From assembly GCA_048213135.1 (NCBI GenBank), contig PS015156.1:3318-57415 (forward strand): a stretch of 54,098 nucleotides of DNA, given 5' to 3'. Source of the DNA: Reclinomonas americana ATCC 50394 (Eukaryota; Jakobida; Jakobea; Jakobida). The notes under the pieces are model-generated. The model did no database searches and was not told where the DNA came from. It saw only the letters and a list, made by a program, of their open reading frames with translations. The position numbers and the translations under genes are program-made. Each line of letters begins with the position of its first letter. Positions within the stretch are counted from its first letter, which is position 1. Shown piece after piece: positions 44,607-54,098 of the stretch.

Positions 44607-47600
44607 AGGGAGGGATAACCCGCATTGCATTCGTTGCATGCATGATCAATTCTTGTCTCTTTCTGCATCACTCACTTCATCGCTATTGCGGTTTGCTCTG
44701 CACAGAAAGGCGCTCATGTGCAGGAACTGGAGTCGACTTACGGAGTGGTGCTGCGTGTGCCCGGGCGAGGAGCCGTGGGACCGGTGTCTGTCAGTGGACC
44801 GTGAGTGGTGGAAGAGGAAGATGGGGCGAAGAGGGTGGACATAAGGAGAGAGGGGAAGAGAAGGGAGATAAAGAGAGAGAGAAGGAGGAATGAGGGCGAG
44901 AGAGGGGGTGCAAAGAGAGAGAGAGAGAAGGAGGACAGAGAGTGAGAGCGAGAGGTAAGGGAGGAAGAAGGAGTAAGGGGGAGAGAGAAAGGGAGGAAAG
45001 AGAGCGAGAGAGAGAGGGTGGGTGGAGTTAAAGAGAGAGAGGAGGAGGACAGAGAGCGAGAGCGAGAGAGGTAAGGGAGGAAGAATGAGTAGGAAGGGGA
45101 GGGGAGCGCCTCTTCTGCCCTATTTCCAGCCCCGCCCTCTTTGAGAACGCCCTGAAGATCGTCACAAACCCCCTTCCTCTCTCATCCTCTTCTCCCTCCA
45201 CAGTGAACGCGGCTGCTGTGACGCCCTGCTGGCCATCCTCCGTGCCGCGGGAGATAATGTACGAGTCGCAGTGCAGATGCCGTTTGTGAACATTGCCGGC
45301 GACGTGACGGCCTTTTTTGGTGCGTTGAGCTCTGATCGTCTTACTCGCAGTCGCTGACTCACTGAGCTGTCTCCGTGCCTTGCGCAGCCGACTTGAAGGT
45401 TTGTATCTTTGTGAGGGACCTCCTCTCTCTCTCTCTCTGTGGTTGTTCCTGTTTGGTGCTTGAGGAAGCTCTCATTTCAGTGCTTGCTCACTTGCGAACT
45501 AAGCGCATTTCCTCCTCTACTCTCTCATCTTCGGTTGCGTACTTTCATGTCTGGTGGCGCATCTGTCAGATACCTACTCTCGTTCTCTTTTATTCCCCCT
45601 ATTGGAGCGTGAATGCAGCTCTTTCTGAGCTTGCACTTGTCGTTGTGTTCTGTTCGACCTAGCACTCGCCTTCAATTCATTCTTCCCCTCTTTCCCCCTT
45701 TCCCCCTCCCTCCCCCCCCATCCCACAGCCCGACCTCGAAGGCATCCACGTCGTCGACAGCGAAATGAAAGTCGCCGTCGTCTCCGGCGAATCGGCCATC
45801 GTGCGCAAGCTCCTCTTCACCTACATTATCCAAGCGGCGCCGTGGGGACGAGGTGGGCGCGCCTTTCTCTTGATACCCTCTTATCTTTGCTCACTTCTTC
45901 GACAGGCGAGTACGCCTTTGTCGAGTACTTTGTGCCGTCGGCCCGCGTGGGCCGCATCATTGGACCGCAGGGCTCGGTGATCCGCGACATGCAGCAGGCC
46001 ACCGGTGCCAACATTCAAGTGCTGCAGCCGAGTCGCGGCCGACAAGGCGCCGACGAGCACGTGGTGCACGTGACAGGTCCGCCGGCGGCCGTGCGCGCGG
46101 CGTGCCAGCGCGTGGAGGCGGCGTCGGGGGTGGTGAGTGAAGGAGAGAGAGTGGACGAGAGGCAAGAGACCGGAGAGTTGAATGTGTGTGCGCATACTCG
46201 CAGGCTGACCTTCACGGCACCGCGATCTTGGCGCCGCCGGGTGCACCACCGGCAAACACCGTGTCGTCGTCGTCGTCGTCGTCTGACGCGTCTGTCCCAA
46301 CGGCTGCCGCCGGAGGTGCCTCGGGATCTGGTTCCTTCCTCCCCACGCCGGGAGTTGCTTCCGCCGCTGCGACTCCGGCGGATCCGGGCGACACCTTCAC
46401 CGCCATTGGTGCGCTGCTAGTGGCCAGTTGCAATCACTTTTTGGAGAATGCCGGCACGCGAGTGGCCATCCGTGCCGACATGGCGAAACTGCAGCAGGCG
46501 TTGAAGCAGGCGCCAGGTGCGTACAAGGGGGAAGGGTGGAGTGGGAGATCATCCGAGGACGTGCATCTTTGCGTAGTTTTCATTGTCGTCTCTTGCGCTC
46601 TTTTGTCGTGCCCTTTTCGTTCCCTTTTGTGTTGAAGGGGGAAGGGCGGTGTGGGGAAATCCTCCAAGGACGTGCATTTTTGCGTAATTTTCCTTGTCGT
46701 CTCTTGCGCTCTTTTTTTGCCGAAGGGAAAAACAAAAAAACATTCACCGCCTTATCTCGTTTTCTGCCTGTCCCTCTCCCTTGTGTGTGTGTGACCGCAA
46801 GGCAACTGATGATTCTTTCTCTTGTGTCTTGATTCTCACTCTTCCCCATTCCCTTTCCCTTGCTTCCCTTTCCTTCCACAGACGTCACCTTCGCCTGCAC
46901 CAGCGCCCGCCGCCTCATGCACGCCACCGCCAAGAGCGCCCTCTCGCGAGGCGGCCTCGACCCGGAGTTGTTTGTCGACTGGATGAGCGACGTCGCCGAG
47001 TGCATTGCCATTGCCGAGCACAATGCGGTTCGTTACATAGTCATTTCTCTTTGCGTATTCTTGCTGAGTTTGCGGACACAGACCGCTCAACACGAATGCC
47101 TGTTCTTCCCCTCCGAGGCCTCGTACCTGCGTGTGCTCGAGGTGCTGAGCTCGGCGCACGTCTCCATGGACATTTGCGTGTTCACCATCACCGACGATCG
47201 CATATCCAACGCGGTGCTGCGTGCGCACGATCGCGGAGTGCGTGTTCGCGTCATCAGCGACGACGAGTGCCTGAAGCAGCGCGGCTCGGATGTGGAGCGC
47301 ATGGTGAGCAGAAAGTGGTGAAGTGGTTATTCTCGTTGTCATCTCACCGCTTGCGCCCAGGCGCGAGCTGGCATTCCGTGCCGTCCCGACGCCAATCCGG
47401 CCTCCCACATGCACCACAAGTTTGTGATTATCGATGGTGGTCGTGGTGAGTGGCAAAATAAGAACGGAGGTGTGTCGTGGAGGCCTTCTCACTGCGCATC
47501 GCCAGTGATGAACGGGTCGTACAACTGGACGCAGAACGCCTCGCACATCAACCGCGAGAATGTGGTGATTACGAGCGAGCCGTCGGTGGTCAGCGCTTTC

Positions 47601-47660
47601 CAGGATCACTTTAACACGCTGTGGGTGGAGTACCGAGCCAATGAGCTGCCGCGCAAGTGA
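44440..47660 (+). CDS. KH-domain / Zucchini-like phospholipase-D nuclease fusion
   Basis: Eleven exons: 44440-44514, 44706-44800, 45204-45319, 45388-45398 (an 11-nt microexon), 45729-45852, 45906-46132, 46204-46516, 46882-47027, 47082-47303, 47361-47445 and 47506-47660; all phases fit. The total is 1449 bp, 482 residues. KH1 spans exons 1-3 (VPATQIGRVIGAKGAHVQELE, GxxG = GAKG). A degenerate KH-like stretch without GxxG follows, then a second clear KH (RVGRIIGPQGSVIRDMQQATGANIQV, GPQG). A Ser/Ala linker leads to a single-HKD PLD domain: VRVRVISDDE, HMHHKFVIID (HxKxxxxD), GSYNWTQNAS, RENVVIT. This matches PLD6/Zucchini, a dimeric cardiolipin hydrolase or piRNA-pathway endoribonuclease. No N-terminal mitochondrial anchor is seen. 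Fusion to RNA-binding KH domains favours an RNA substrate (inference). Confidence 0.88.
44801..45203. repeat. GA-rich imperfect tandem repeat in KH-PLD intron 2
   Basis: Two to three units of about 100 bp contain GGACAGAGAGYGAGAGCGAGAG and GTAAGGGAGGAAGAA blocks (about 44933-44970 and 45048-45090). They end at a CCTCCACAG acceptor. Confidence 0.7.
46540..46750. repeat. Two-copy 111-bp direct repeat in KH-PLD intron 7
   Basis: GACGTGCAT occurs at 46558 and 46669, each followed by TTTGCGTARTTTTC and TTGTCGTCTCTTGCGCTC blocks. It is a recent tandem duplication within the intron. Confidence 0.9.
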
Positions 47661-48960
47661 TAAGAGGGGGAGGGAAAGAGAGCGGTGAAGGAGAAGTGAG
47701 TGGTAAAAGCCGTTTCTTCGATCACGCAAGCAACACTGAAGGATTGCGAGGAATTGTGAGGGAGGGAAAGGGGCAAAGGAACTTTGTGCTACTCCTGTCT
47801 GTTATTCACACTCGCACACCTGGACGCATTTGATGCACGAAGGCATGTGGATGAGGTGAACGGAATTACGCAGTCTCTCATGTACCAGAATCTGCAAGCT
47901 GATCTGGTCACCAACTTCACAACCCGTCAGAGCCTTGGTTGGTTATTGCCTTGTTTCGTCTTCCCTCTTCTCCCTGTCATTCCCTCTCCCCACTCTCAAA
48001 GCGTTTCTGTCTCCCTATTTGTGTGCGTGTGTGTGTGTCTCTCTCGCGCTCCCATTGTCAAAATCGTTCACATCAACGAACTGCGTGGTGCACAGAGCCA
48101 GTGAGTTTTGCGCTGCCCAGGGTCACCGCAACACAAGAAAATGCTGCCACACACACGAGCATCGCGCGAGACAAGGGAAGAGCTACAGCCGCAGACTACG
48201 TCGCGCTCCTCTTGCTCATATNNNNNNNNNNNNNNNNNNNNNNNNNNNNNNNNNNNNNNNNNNNNNNNNNNNNNNNNNNNNNNNNNNNNNNNNNNNNNNN
48301 NNNNNNNNNNNNNNNNNNNNNNNNNNNNNNNNNNNNNNNNNNNNNNNNNNNNNNNNNNNNNNNNNNNNNNNNNNNNNNNNNNNNNNNNNNNNNNNNNNNN
48401 NNNNNNNNNNNNNNNNNNNNNNNNNNNNNNNNNNNNNNNNNNNNNNNNNNNNNNNNNNNNNNNNNNNNNNNNNNNNNNNNNNNNNNNNNNNNNNNNNNNN
48501 NNNNNNNNNNNNNNNNNNNNNNNNNNNNNNNNNNNNNNNNNNNNNNNNNNNNNNNNNNNNNNNNNNNNNNNNNNNNNNNNNNNNNNNNNNNNNNNNNNNN
48601 NNNNNNNNNNNNNNNNNNNNNNNNNNNNNNNNNNNNNNNNNNNNNNNNNNNNNNNNNNNNNNNNNNNNNNNNNNNNNNNNNNNNNNNNNNNNNNNNNNNN
48701 NNNNNNNNNNNNNNNNNNNNNNNNNNNNNNNNNNNNNNNNNNNNNNNNNNNNNNNNNNNNNNNNNNNNNNNNAACCTGCCTTCGTCACTCTCTTCGTCTG
48801 CCTCCCTGTCTCCTACGCATCTCCAGATCGTGTATCGAGTAGCCAGCGACAAGTGCCTCCCAGGATCACACGTGTGAGACGTGCGAGACAATTAAACAAG
48901 AAGCAGCTATACTATGATTCTCTCCCTCCCCCTCTCCTTCTCCTCTCTCTCACTCCTTAT
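47661..48960. other. Convergent intergenic region with 551-N gap and an unassigned open segment
   Basis: It lies between the stop of the KH-PLD gene (+) and the stop of the EF-hand gene (-). The plus strand is open at about 47784-48104, including AHLDAFDARRHVDEVNGITQ and LMYQNLQADLVTNFTTRQ, which looks more protein-like than the surroundings, but no start or splice partner is visible. N 48222-48772 blocks further reading. It may hold an exon of an unrecognised gene. Confidence 0.35.
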
Positions 48961-50037
48961 TCACACGGTGTCTCCTTGCTCCGCGGCCTTGTCCTCGCGG
49001 TAGCCCGCCACAGCACTCTGCATCATGACACGCTGCGCGAGGGCCTTGAACTGCAAGAAGTGTGAGTGAGAGCGAGAAATGGGAGATCACTGGGAGGGCG
49101 ACAAACCTCGTCGAACTCGATGACCCCGTTTCTGTTGCGATCGAGGACTGCACGAGAGAGGGAGGTTGAGAGGGAGAAGCAAGTGAAAGAGGGCGCTCAT
49201 TTGCACTCACCAAAGAAGGTCGCCTCGGCCATTTCTCGCGTCGGCGGTGCTGCGGCTTGTGATGGGAATTGTTGCACGAAGGCTGGGAAGGAGGGAAGGA
49301 GGGAGGGAGGGGAAGGGAGGGGAAAAGAGAAGGGTGGGTGGTGGAAGGGGAAGGAAGGGGAAGAGGGTGGGAAGGAGGGAAGGAGGGAGGAGAAAGCAAC
49401 GCAGAGAGGGCGAGTGATGGAAGGGAGGAAGAACCAAAAGAACAGAAAAAGAGAGAAGGTTGGAACGGAGACAGGAAGGCAAACGGAGAAGGTCAGAGAG
49501 GAAGAGAGGCAGAGAAGAAGGAGGAGGAGGGTGAATGATGAAAGGGAGGGCGAACAGAGGAGGGAGATTGAGGAACAGAAGGAGAGAGGAACAGCGCGCA
49601 AAAACTGCAAGGGAGGGAGGAGAAAGAGAGGCGGACAAGGAGGAGGAGGAGGGCGAATGGAGGGGGAAGAAGGGAGGGCCGAGGAGAGAGGAAGAAAGGG
49701 CACTAACTGTAAGGAAGGGAGGAGGGAGAGAGGGGGAGGAGGAGGAGGAGGGCGAATGATGGAAGGGAGGGCGAACGGAGGAGGGAGAAGAAGGGCGGGA
49801 CGAGGAGAGAGGAAGACCGACTGGAAGGGAGTGATGCATGAACAAGTGCCTGACTGAAACAGAGAGATTGCTGAAAGTCTCTCCCCTTTCTGTGAGTGAG
49901 TGAGTGTATGTGTGAGAATGAGTGGAGTACTGTGTGTGAGAGTGTGTGTGTGTGAGAGAGAGAAAGAGACTGAATGAATGTGTGTCTCTTCCAGGTCCTC
50001 TGTCATTCGCTCATTCGCTCACTCATTCGCTCACTCA

Positions 50038-50083
<46 letters not shown>

Positions 50084-50437
50084 CTCTCACACACACACTC
50101 CTCCTCTCTCTCTCTCTCTCTCTCCCTCTCTCACACTCACACTCACTCACTATCCCCACTCAACTCTGATGCACAGACAGCAACACGCCAAACAACTCCT
50201 CAAAGTCCAGCACTCCATTGCCATCCTACAGGAGAGCAGTAAGAGCACAACACACACACACAAACACGCGCGCGAAACACCCTTCTCACACTCAACTTGA
50301 TCTGCTGCACTGAACGCCGTCAACACCTCCTCATGGAAAGCATCAGTGAGGAAGTGCGCCTCCACCTCCTCGCGCAGCTGCAAGAGGCCCTCGTCGGACT
50401 CCTCCTCCAACTCGGTCGTGTGCGGTTGGTCGCACAT
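48961..50437 (-). CDS. Small calcium-binding protein with two EF-hands
   Basis: Minus-strand exons 50297-50437, 50165-50225, 49211-49282, 49107-49147 and 48961-49050 (stop TGA) join in phase and encode 134 residues. EF-hand 1 has loop DQDGNGVLDFEE after FHEEVLTAFSAA. EF-hand 2 has loop DRNRNGVIEFDE after TREMAEATFFVL and before FKALAQRV. Both 12-residue loops have acidic first and last positions and the central Gly, so both should bind calcium. The linker is Gln/Ala/Pro-rich. An acidic N-terminus (ELEEESDEG) precedes them. It is calmodulin- or centrin-like in fold but half the usual size, with no specific partner suggested. The first two donors are GTTGAGT. The intron 49283-50164 is a purine tract and a GTGA/CT microsatellite. 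Confidence 0.85.
49283..50164. repeat. Purine minisatellite and microsatellites in EF-hand gene intron 2
   Basis: GGGA/GGAAG-type repeats fill 49283-49850. A roughly 120-bp unit containing GAGGGCGAATG/GAGGGTGAATG recurs near 49527, 49650 and 49750. GTGA and CT microsatellites (49895-50150) follow. No exon is seen. Confidence 0.8.
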
Positions 50438-51808
50438 CACAGCAGTAAAGGTAATGAAAGGATGAATGGCGATTGGTTGGTTGGTCGGTGGTCTTTCGGT
50501 GAACGTGTTTCTCTTGGTCTCACTGGTGTGTGTGAGAGAGAGTGTCGCTGCAGTGAGTGAGGCTTTTTTTGCCTTGTCGAGAGGTGTACAACACAATACC
50601 GAACCGAACACGATGTGAGAATTATGAGGAGCGACAACAAGTATCCTGACGGCTATGCCGTCACGGCCGCTTTAGTGTGCGCGTGTACGTTGTGTGAGTA
50701 CTAGTCGCGCGAGTGTTGTACTGCTTTTGCACGGCAGAGCGATGGACCGGGGATGTAGCGTTTGATGATGATCATGACACGCTGCGCAACAACAACTTTA
50801 CTAATCCAAACAGCAACACAGCTGCATGATAACAACAACTTTACTAATCCAAACAGCAGCAGCTGCATAATGATCACCATCTTGAGTGAGCACCAGAAAC
50901 TCAGACATCATGATCACGTGAACACTGAGAGAAAGTCGAGATGGCTAATGCTGGCGTTTCTGCAAGAGAAACCACGGCTCATGACAAGCATGGATTTGAC
51001 GCCGAATTCCAAAAAGGAAACGAGAAAGATAGCAAAGTGTTGGTACCAGAACATATAGGGAAAACCAACAAAGCCAGGCAACGTGCAAGCAAGTCCGGGA
51101 AGGAACTGAGATGCACTAGAGAGGTTGTTGTTGGTGATGGTGTTGCTCACGGGAGTTGTCACTGCAGCTGTTGTTTTTGCTCGACGATGCTTTGTGGCTT
51201 GAGGTGATTGGAACATGGAGATCACAGCTGCATCGCCGCAAGGATAGTGCATCCGATCCCAAGCGTGCGAGGGAACTGCAGTGAAATCGTGCGATGGTCG
51301 AAACCACAACAAACTACTTCGCCAGCAAACTCCATGTCGACAACAACAGTTGCTTCGCGAATGCCAACAGCAACACAGCTGTCTACCCCATGCTCCTTTT
51401 GCTGCCATCCCATGCCCCCTTTTGCTACCTTCCCCTTCTCCCCTGTTGCTGTCTTCACCTTGCCCCTGTTGCTGTCCTCCCCTTCCCCATTTGCTGTCCT
51501 CCCCTTCCCCATTTGCTGTCTTCCCATTGCCCTGCTTGCTGTCCTCGCCTTGCCCCTTTTGCTCTCCTCCCCTTGCCCTTCTAGCTCTCATTCCCTTGCC
51601 CCTTTTGCTGTCTACCCCTTTCCCCTATCTTGCTGTCTTCCCCTTGCCCTTTTTGCTCTCATCCTCTTTCTTTTTGCTGCCACCCCTTCCCCCATTTGCT
51701 GTCTTCCCCTTGCCCCTTTTGCTTTCTTGCCCCTCTCTCCTTTTGCTGTCTTCCCCTTTCTTGCTGTCCTCCCCTTTCCCCCATTTGTGTCAGACAATTC
51801 CATTCGCC
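50438..51808. other. Intergenic region between EF-hand gene and HP1-like gene
   Basis: 1371 bp without a supported gene. It holds a perfect 7-bp inverted repeat TGACGGC-TAT-GCCGTCA at 50647-50663, about 210 bp upstream of the EF-hand start. A 45-bp direct repeat containing AACAACTTTACTAATCCAAA lies near 50790 and 50835. A T/C-rich minisatellite built on TGCTGTCTTCCCCTTGCCCC runs from about 51390 to 51790, just 3' of the HP1-like stop. Confidence 0.6.
51390..51792. repeat. Pyrimidine minisatellite, unit about 25-36 bp
   Basis: Degenerate units of the form TGCTGTC-TCCCCTT-CCCC-TTT repeat about a dozen times and end 17 bp from the HP1-like stop codon. It would lie in that gene's 3' UTR or just beyond. 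Confidence 0.85.
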
Positions 51809-53528
51809 TCACTGGTCACCATCCACAGCCATTCGCTGCACGCTGGGAATGCGCTTGCTCGGAGTACCGCCACTGCCTTCCGCGAGCATTGCAGGCGGGC
51901 GCAGCACACTGGCGGCAGCGGCGGCGGCAGCAGCAGCAGAGGCAGAGGCGGCAGGTGGTGGTCGCTCCACACTCCCCTCCCGGATCATGCGGACGATGCT
52001 GTTGCTGCTGGTAAAGACGAGGTTGCTGCGCAGGTATTGCGCGACCTGCGTGACAAGGTGAGACACGGGATCACCCGCCGCTTCACGCATCCCTCGCACT
52101 CACCGCCGCCGGCGCCGACTTCATGGCCAAGTTCTCGTGCAGCAGGCGCGGCTCGCTCGAGCCCTTCAGCAGCACCTTGAAGGCCACTTCGGCGCTGCCG
52201 GGCGCACCCTCCTCGCCCACGAGAGTGGCACCAATGACACGCCGAATGGTGCCTTCTTTCGTCTCGCCGTTGCCGTCGCGATACTGGGGCGAAAGGAATG
52301 TAAGGGGAAGGAAGGGTGGGTGTGGGTGGGCAAGGGACGCAACGAGGAATGGCGCAGGGGTGAGGTCAATGTGCTTGGTGATGATCACGGTGGAGGGGTC
52401 GATGAGGGCGGCAGGGGTGTCGACCTCGGCCTCCCATTGTGAGTCGTCGGTGGAGAGGTCGGACTGCGCGGAAGAGGGGAAGGGGGTTGAGGGAGAAAGA
52501 GGTGAAGGGGGTGAGGGGGGAGGGAATTTGGGTGGGGAAGGAGTGGAGGAAAGGGTGCTGAAAGGAAGGAGTATGAGCGAGAAGGAACTGGAGAGGTGAG
52601 GCACTTCTCTGCGCTCAGAACACGGTCCGGCGGCAGCGGATGAGAATCCATTCCAGCTGCCCACCTTTCCAAAACATGATCCAGCTTCCTCGCAGTCTCT
52701 TTATCTCTCTTTCTCTCCCCTTCCTCACTCCGTCTCCCTGCCCCCTCTCTGCCCTCCTTCTCACCGGTCGGTTCGTCGAAAACCTACGACGTTCCTTGCT
52801 GCCCGACGACGACGCACCATCGCTGGTGACTCCCTCCATCAGCCTCCGCTTCTTCTTCGCACTCTCCCCGTTGGCGTCGCGTACAGGTGTTGCGAGGTGA
52901 CGAACCGCGGTGGAGGGTGATTTCTGCAAAATGTGACAATAGCGGCATGTGAGAGAGATGGGGAGGAAGGGGTAAAGGGCGGTGGATGGAAGGGGAAAGG
53001 GGGAAGAGAGGAACGTGGAAGAGGGAAGTGAGGAAAGGAAACAAAGTTAGGTCGGGAGCAACAGAGGGGTGGAATGGGAGCGCAACAGAGAGACAGAGAG
53101 GCAGGAAGAGAGGAAGAGATGAAACGCCATGATCATGGACGCGCAGAAAGGAGAAGAAAGGAGTAGAGCGAGACAGCGAGCAGCAAAGAGATGGAAAGAG
53201 ATTGACATGGAAAGAAACAACAGCGAGTGTGCGTGTGTGTGTGAGAGAGAGTGAGAATGAATGCGACAGAGCTGAATAGGCAGTACGAGAGGAAAAGATG
53301 AAAAGGCATGAACATGGACGAGAGACGTGAGGAACAGGAAGAGAGTGAGAATGCAAGCAGCAAAGGGATGGAAGAGATTGAGATGGAATGAAAGAGAGTG
53401 TGTGTGTGAGAGAGAGAGTGAGGCACATGCAGTACGAGAGGAAGAGATGAACATGGACGAGGGAACTGAGCAATAGGAAGAGATTGTGACCGCGAGCAGC
53501 AAAAAGATGGAAAAAACAAGCACACACA

Positions 53529-53570
<42 letters not shown>

Positions 53571-53985
53571 ACGGAGAGTGTACGTGCAAGTGCGTGAGAC
53601 AGAGACTGATGGCCAGGCAGGGAGGCAAAGACCCACTCGACAACCAACTCACCTCTCCAACCAACACGTCACGCTTATCGCCCAACTCCTTCTTCTTCTC
53701 CTCCTCCGCCTCCATCTGCAGCACGACAAAAAGTCAGGCGCCACCCGCAAGTCATTCCCCTCTGCGAACAAGCACACACCAATGCGCGCTTCTTCATCCT
53801 GGCGAGCTTGCGCTTGTACTCCTCCAGCGCACCCTCGCAACCAATCAGGTTCTTCTCCGGCTCCCATGTGTCGCTGTCGGGTGAGTAGCCTGTTGATATG
53901 GTGTGAGGAATTAAAGGAGAAATGGAGAGAGATAGAGAGACGGGAGTGGAAACAGCGCACCTTTCCATCGTACTTTGTACTCCCA
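51809..53985 (-). CDS. HP1-like chromodomain / chromoshadow protein (5' partial)
   Basis: Minus-strand exons 53961-53985, 53780-53889, 53653-53715, 52765-52923, possibly one near 52610-52680, 52344-52463, 52104-52283 and 51809-52045 (stop TGA); the gene continues beyond the right edge. The chromodomain reads [23 protein letters not shown] then an ALEEYKRKL helix. Two aromatic-cage positions (W of RWK, Y of GYS) are visible, and the third would be off-window. A long Lys/Arg/Ser hinge (AKKKRRLMEG) follows. The chromoshadow-like end is IRRVIGATLVGEE, EVAFKVLLKG, then KSAPAAVAQYLRSNLVF, the helix used for dimerisation in HP1. The C-terminus is an Ala-rich and Ser-rich tail. HP1 proteins bind methylated H3K9 and compact heterochromatin. 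The hinge is much longer than in animal HP1. Confidence 0.82.
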
Positions 53986-54098
53986 CTGCGAGAGAGGGGA
54001 AGGGTGATAAAGAGAGAGGGTCAGTCTCGTGCAGGAGGTGTGTGTGTGTGAGAGAGAGAGAGGGAAGGGAAAGTGAGGGAAGTAGGGACTGAGTGAGT
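53986..54098. other. Intron of the HP1-like gene running off the window
   Basis: CT-rich sequence (minus strand) ends in CTCTCGCAG directly before the exon starting at 53985. The exon encoding the chromodomain start lies beyond the edge. Confidence 0.7.

Overview
This is a nuclear eukaryotic window. The genes are intron-rich with phase-compatible exons and GC-rich third positions. The introns are full of (CA)n, (GA)n, (GTGA)n and purine minisatellites, and 12 N-runs show a draft scaffold. A ZED-type tubulin and a tubulin polyglutamylase-like TTLL point to a flagellated, probably unicellular organism. I cannot place the lineage from sequence alone.

Layout. 1-6058 (+): a six-helix membrane protein with an acidic tail. 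6121-11704: a divergent tubulin whose last exon lies on a small contig in the wrong orientation. 12436-15901 (-): a fold-type-II PLP enzyme (serine racemase / threonine dehydratase-like). 16226-18603 (+): a disordered polyQ protein, divergent from the PLP gene. 19543-25070 (+): a TTLL enzyme.

25133-44360 (-): a head-to-tail array of about 4.1-kb units. Each unit encodes ankyrin repeats, a coiled coil and an IRAK/Pelle/RLCK-like kinase. Four copies (A-D) reconstruct as intact genes of 607-614 residues with the same ten-exon structure. Copy E has a nonsense codon and no kinase, copy F has lost the middle of the gene, and only a terminal scrap of copy G remains. The ankyrin halves pair A-C and B-D, whereas the kinase halves pair A-D and B-C, so the copies have exchanged modules.

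44440-47660 (+): KH domains fused to a Zucchini/PLD6-like single-HKD nuclease domain. 48961-50437 (-): a two-EF-hand protein. 51809 to the right edge (-): an HP1-like chromodomain plus chromoshadow protein.

The observations I rate highest are the ankyrin-kinase array and its mosaic history, the KH-PLD fusion, a recurrent class of 5' splice sites carrying an extra T (GTTGCGT, GTTGAGT), and the misoriented contig that splits the tubulin. All gene models come from hand splicing with reading-phase checks. No database search or expression data was available.
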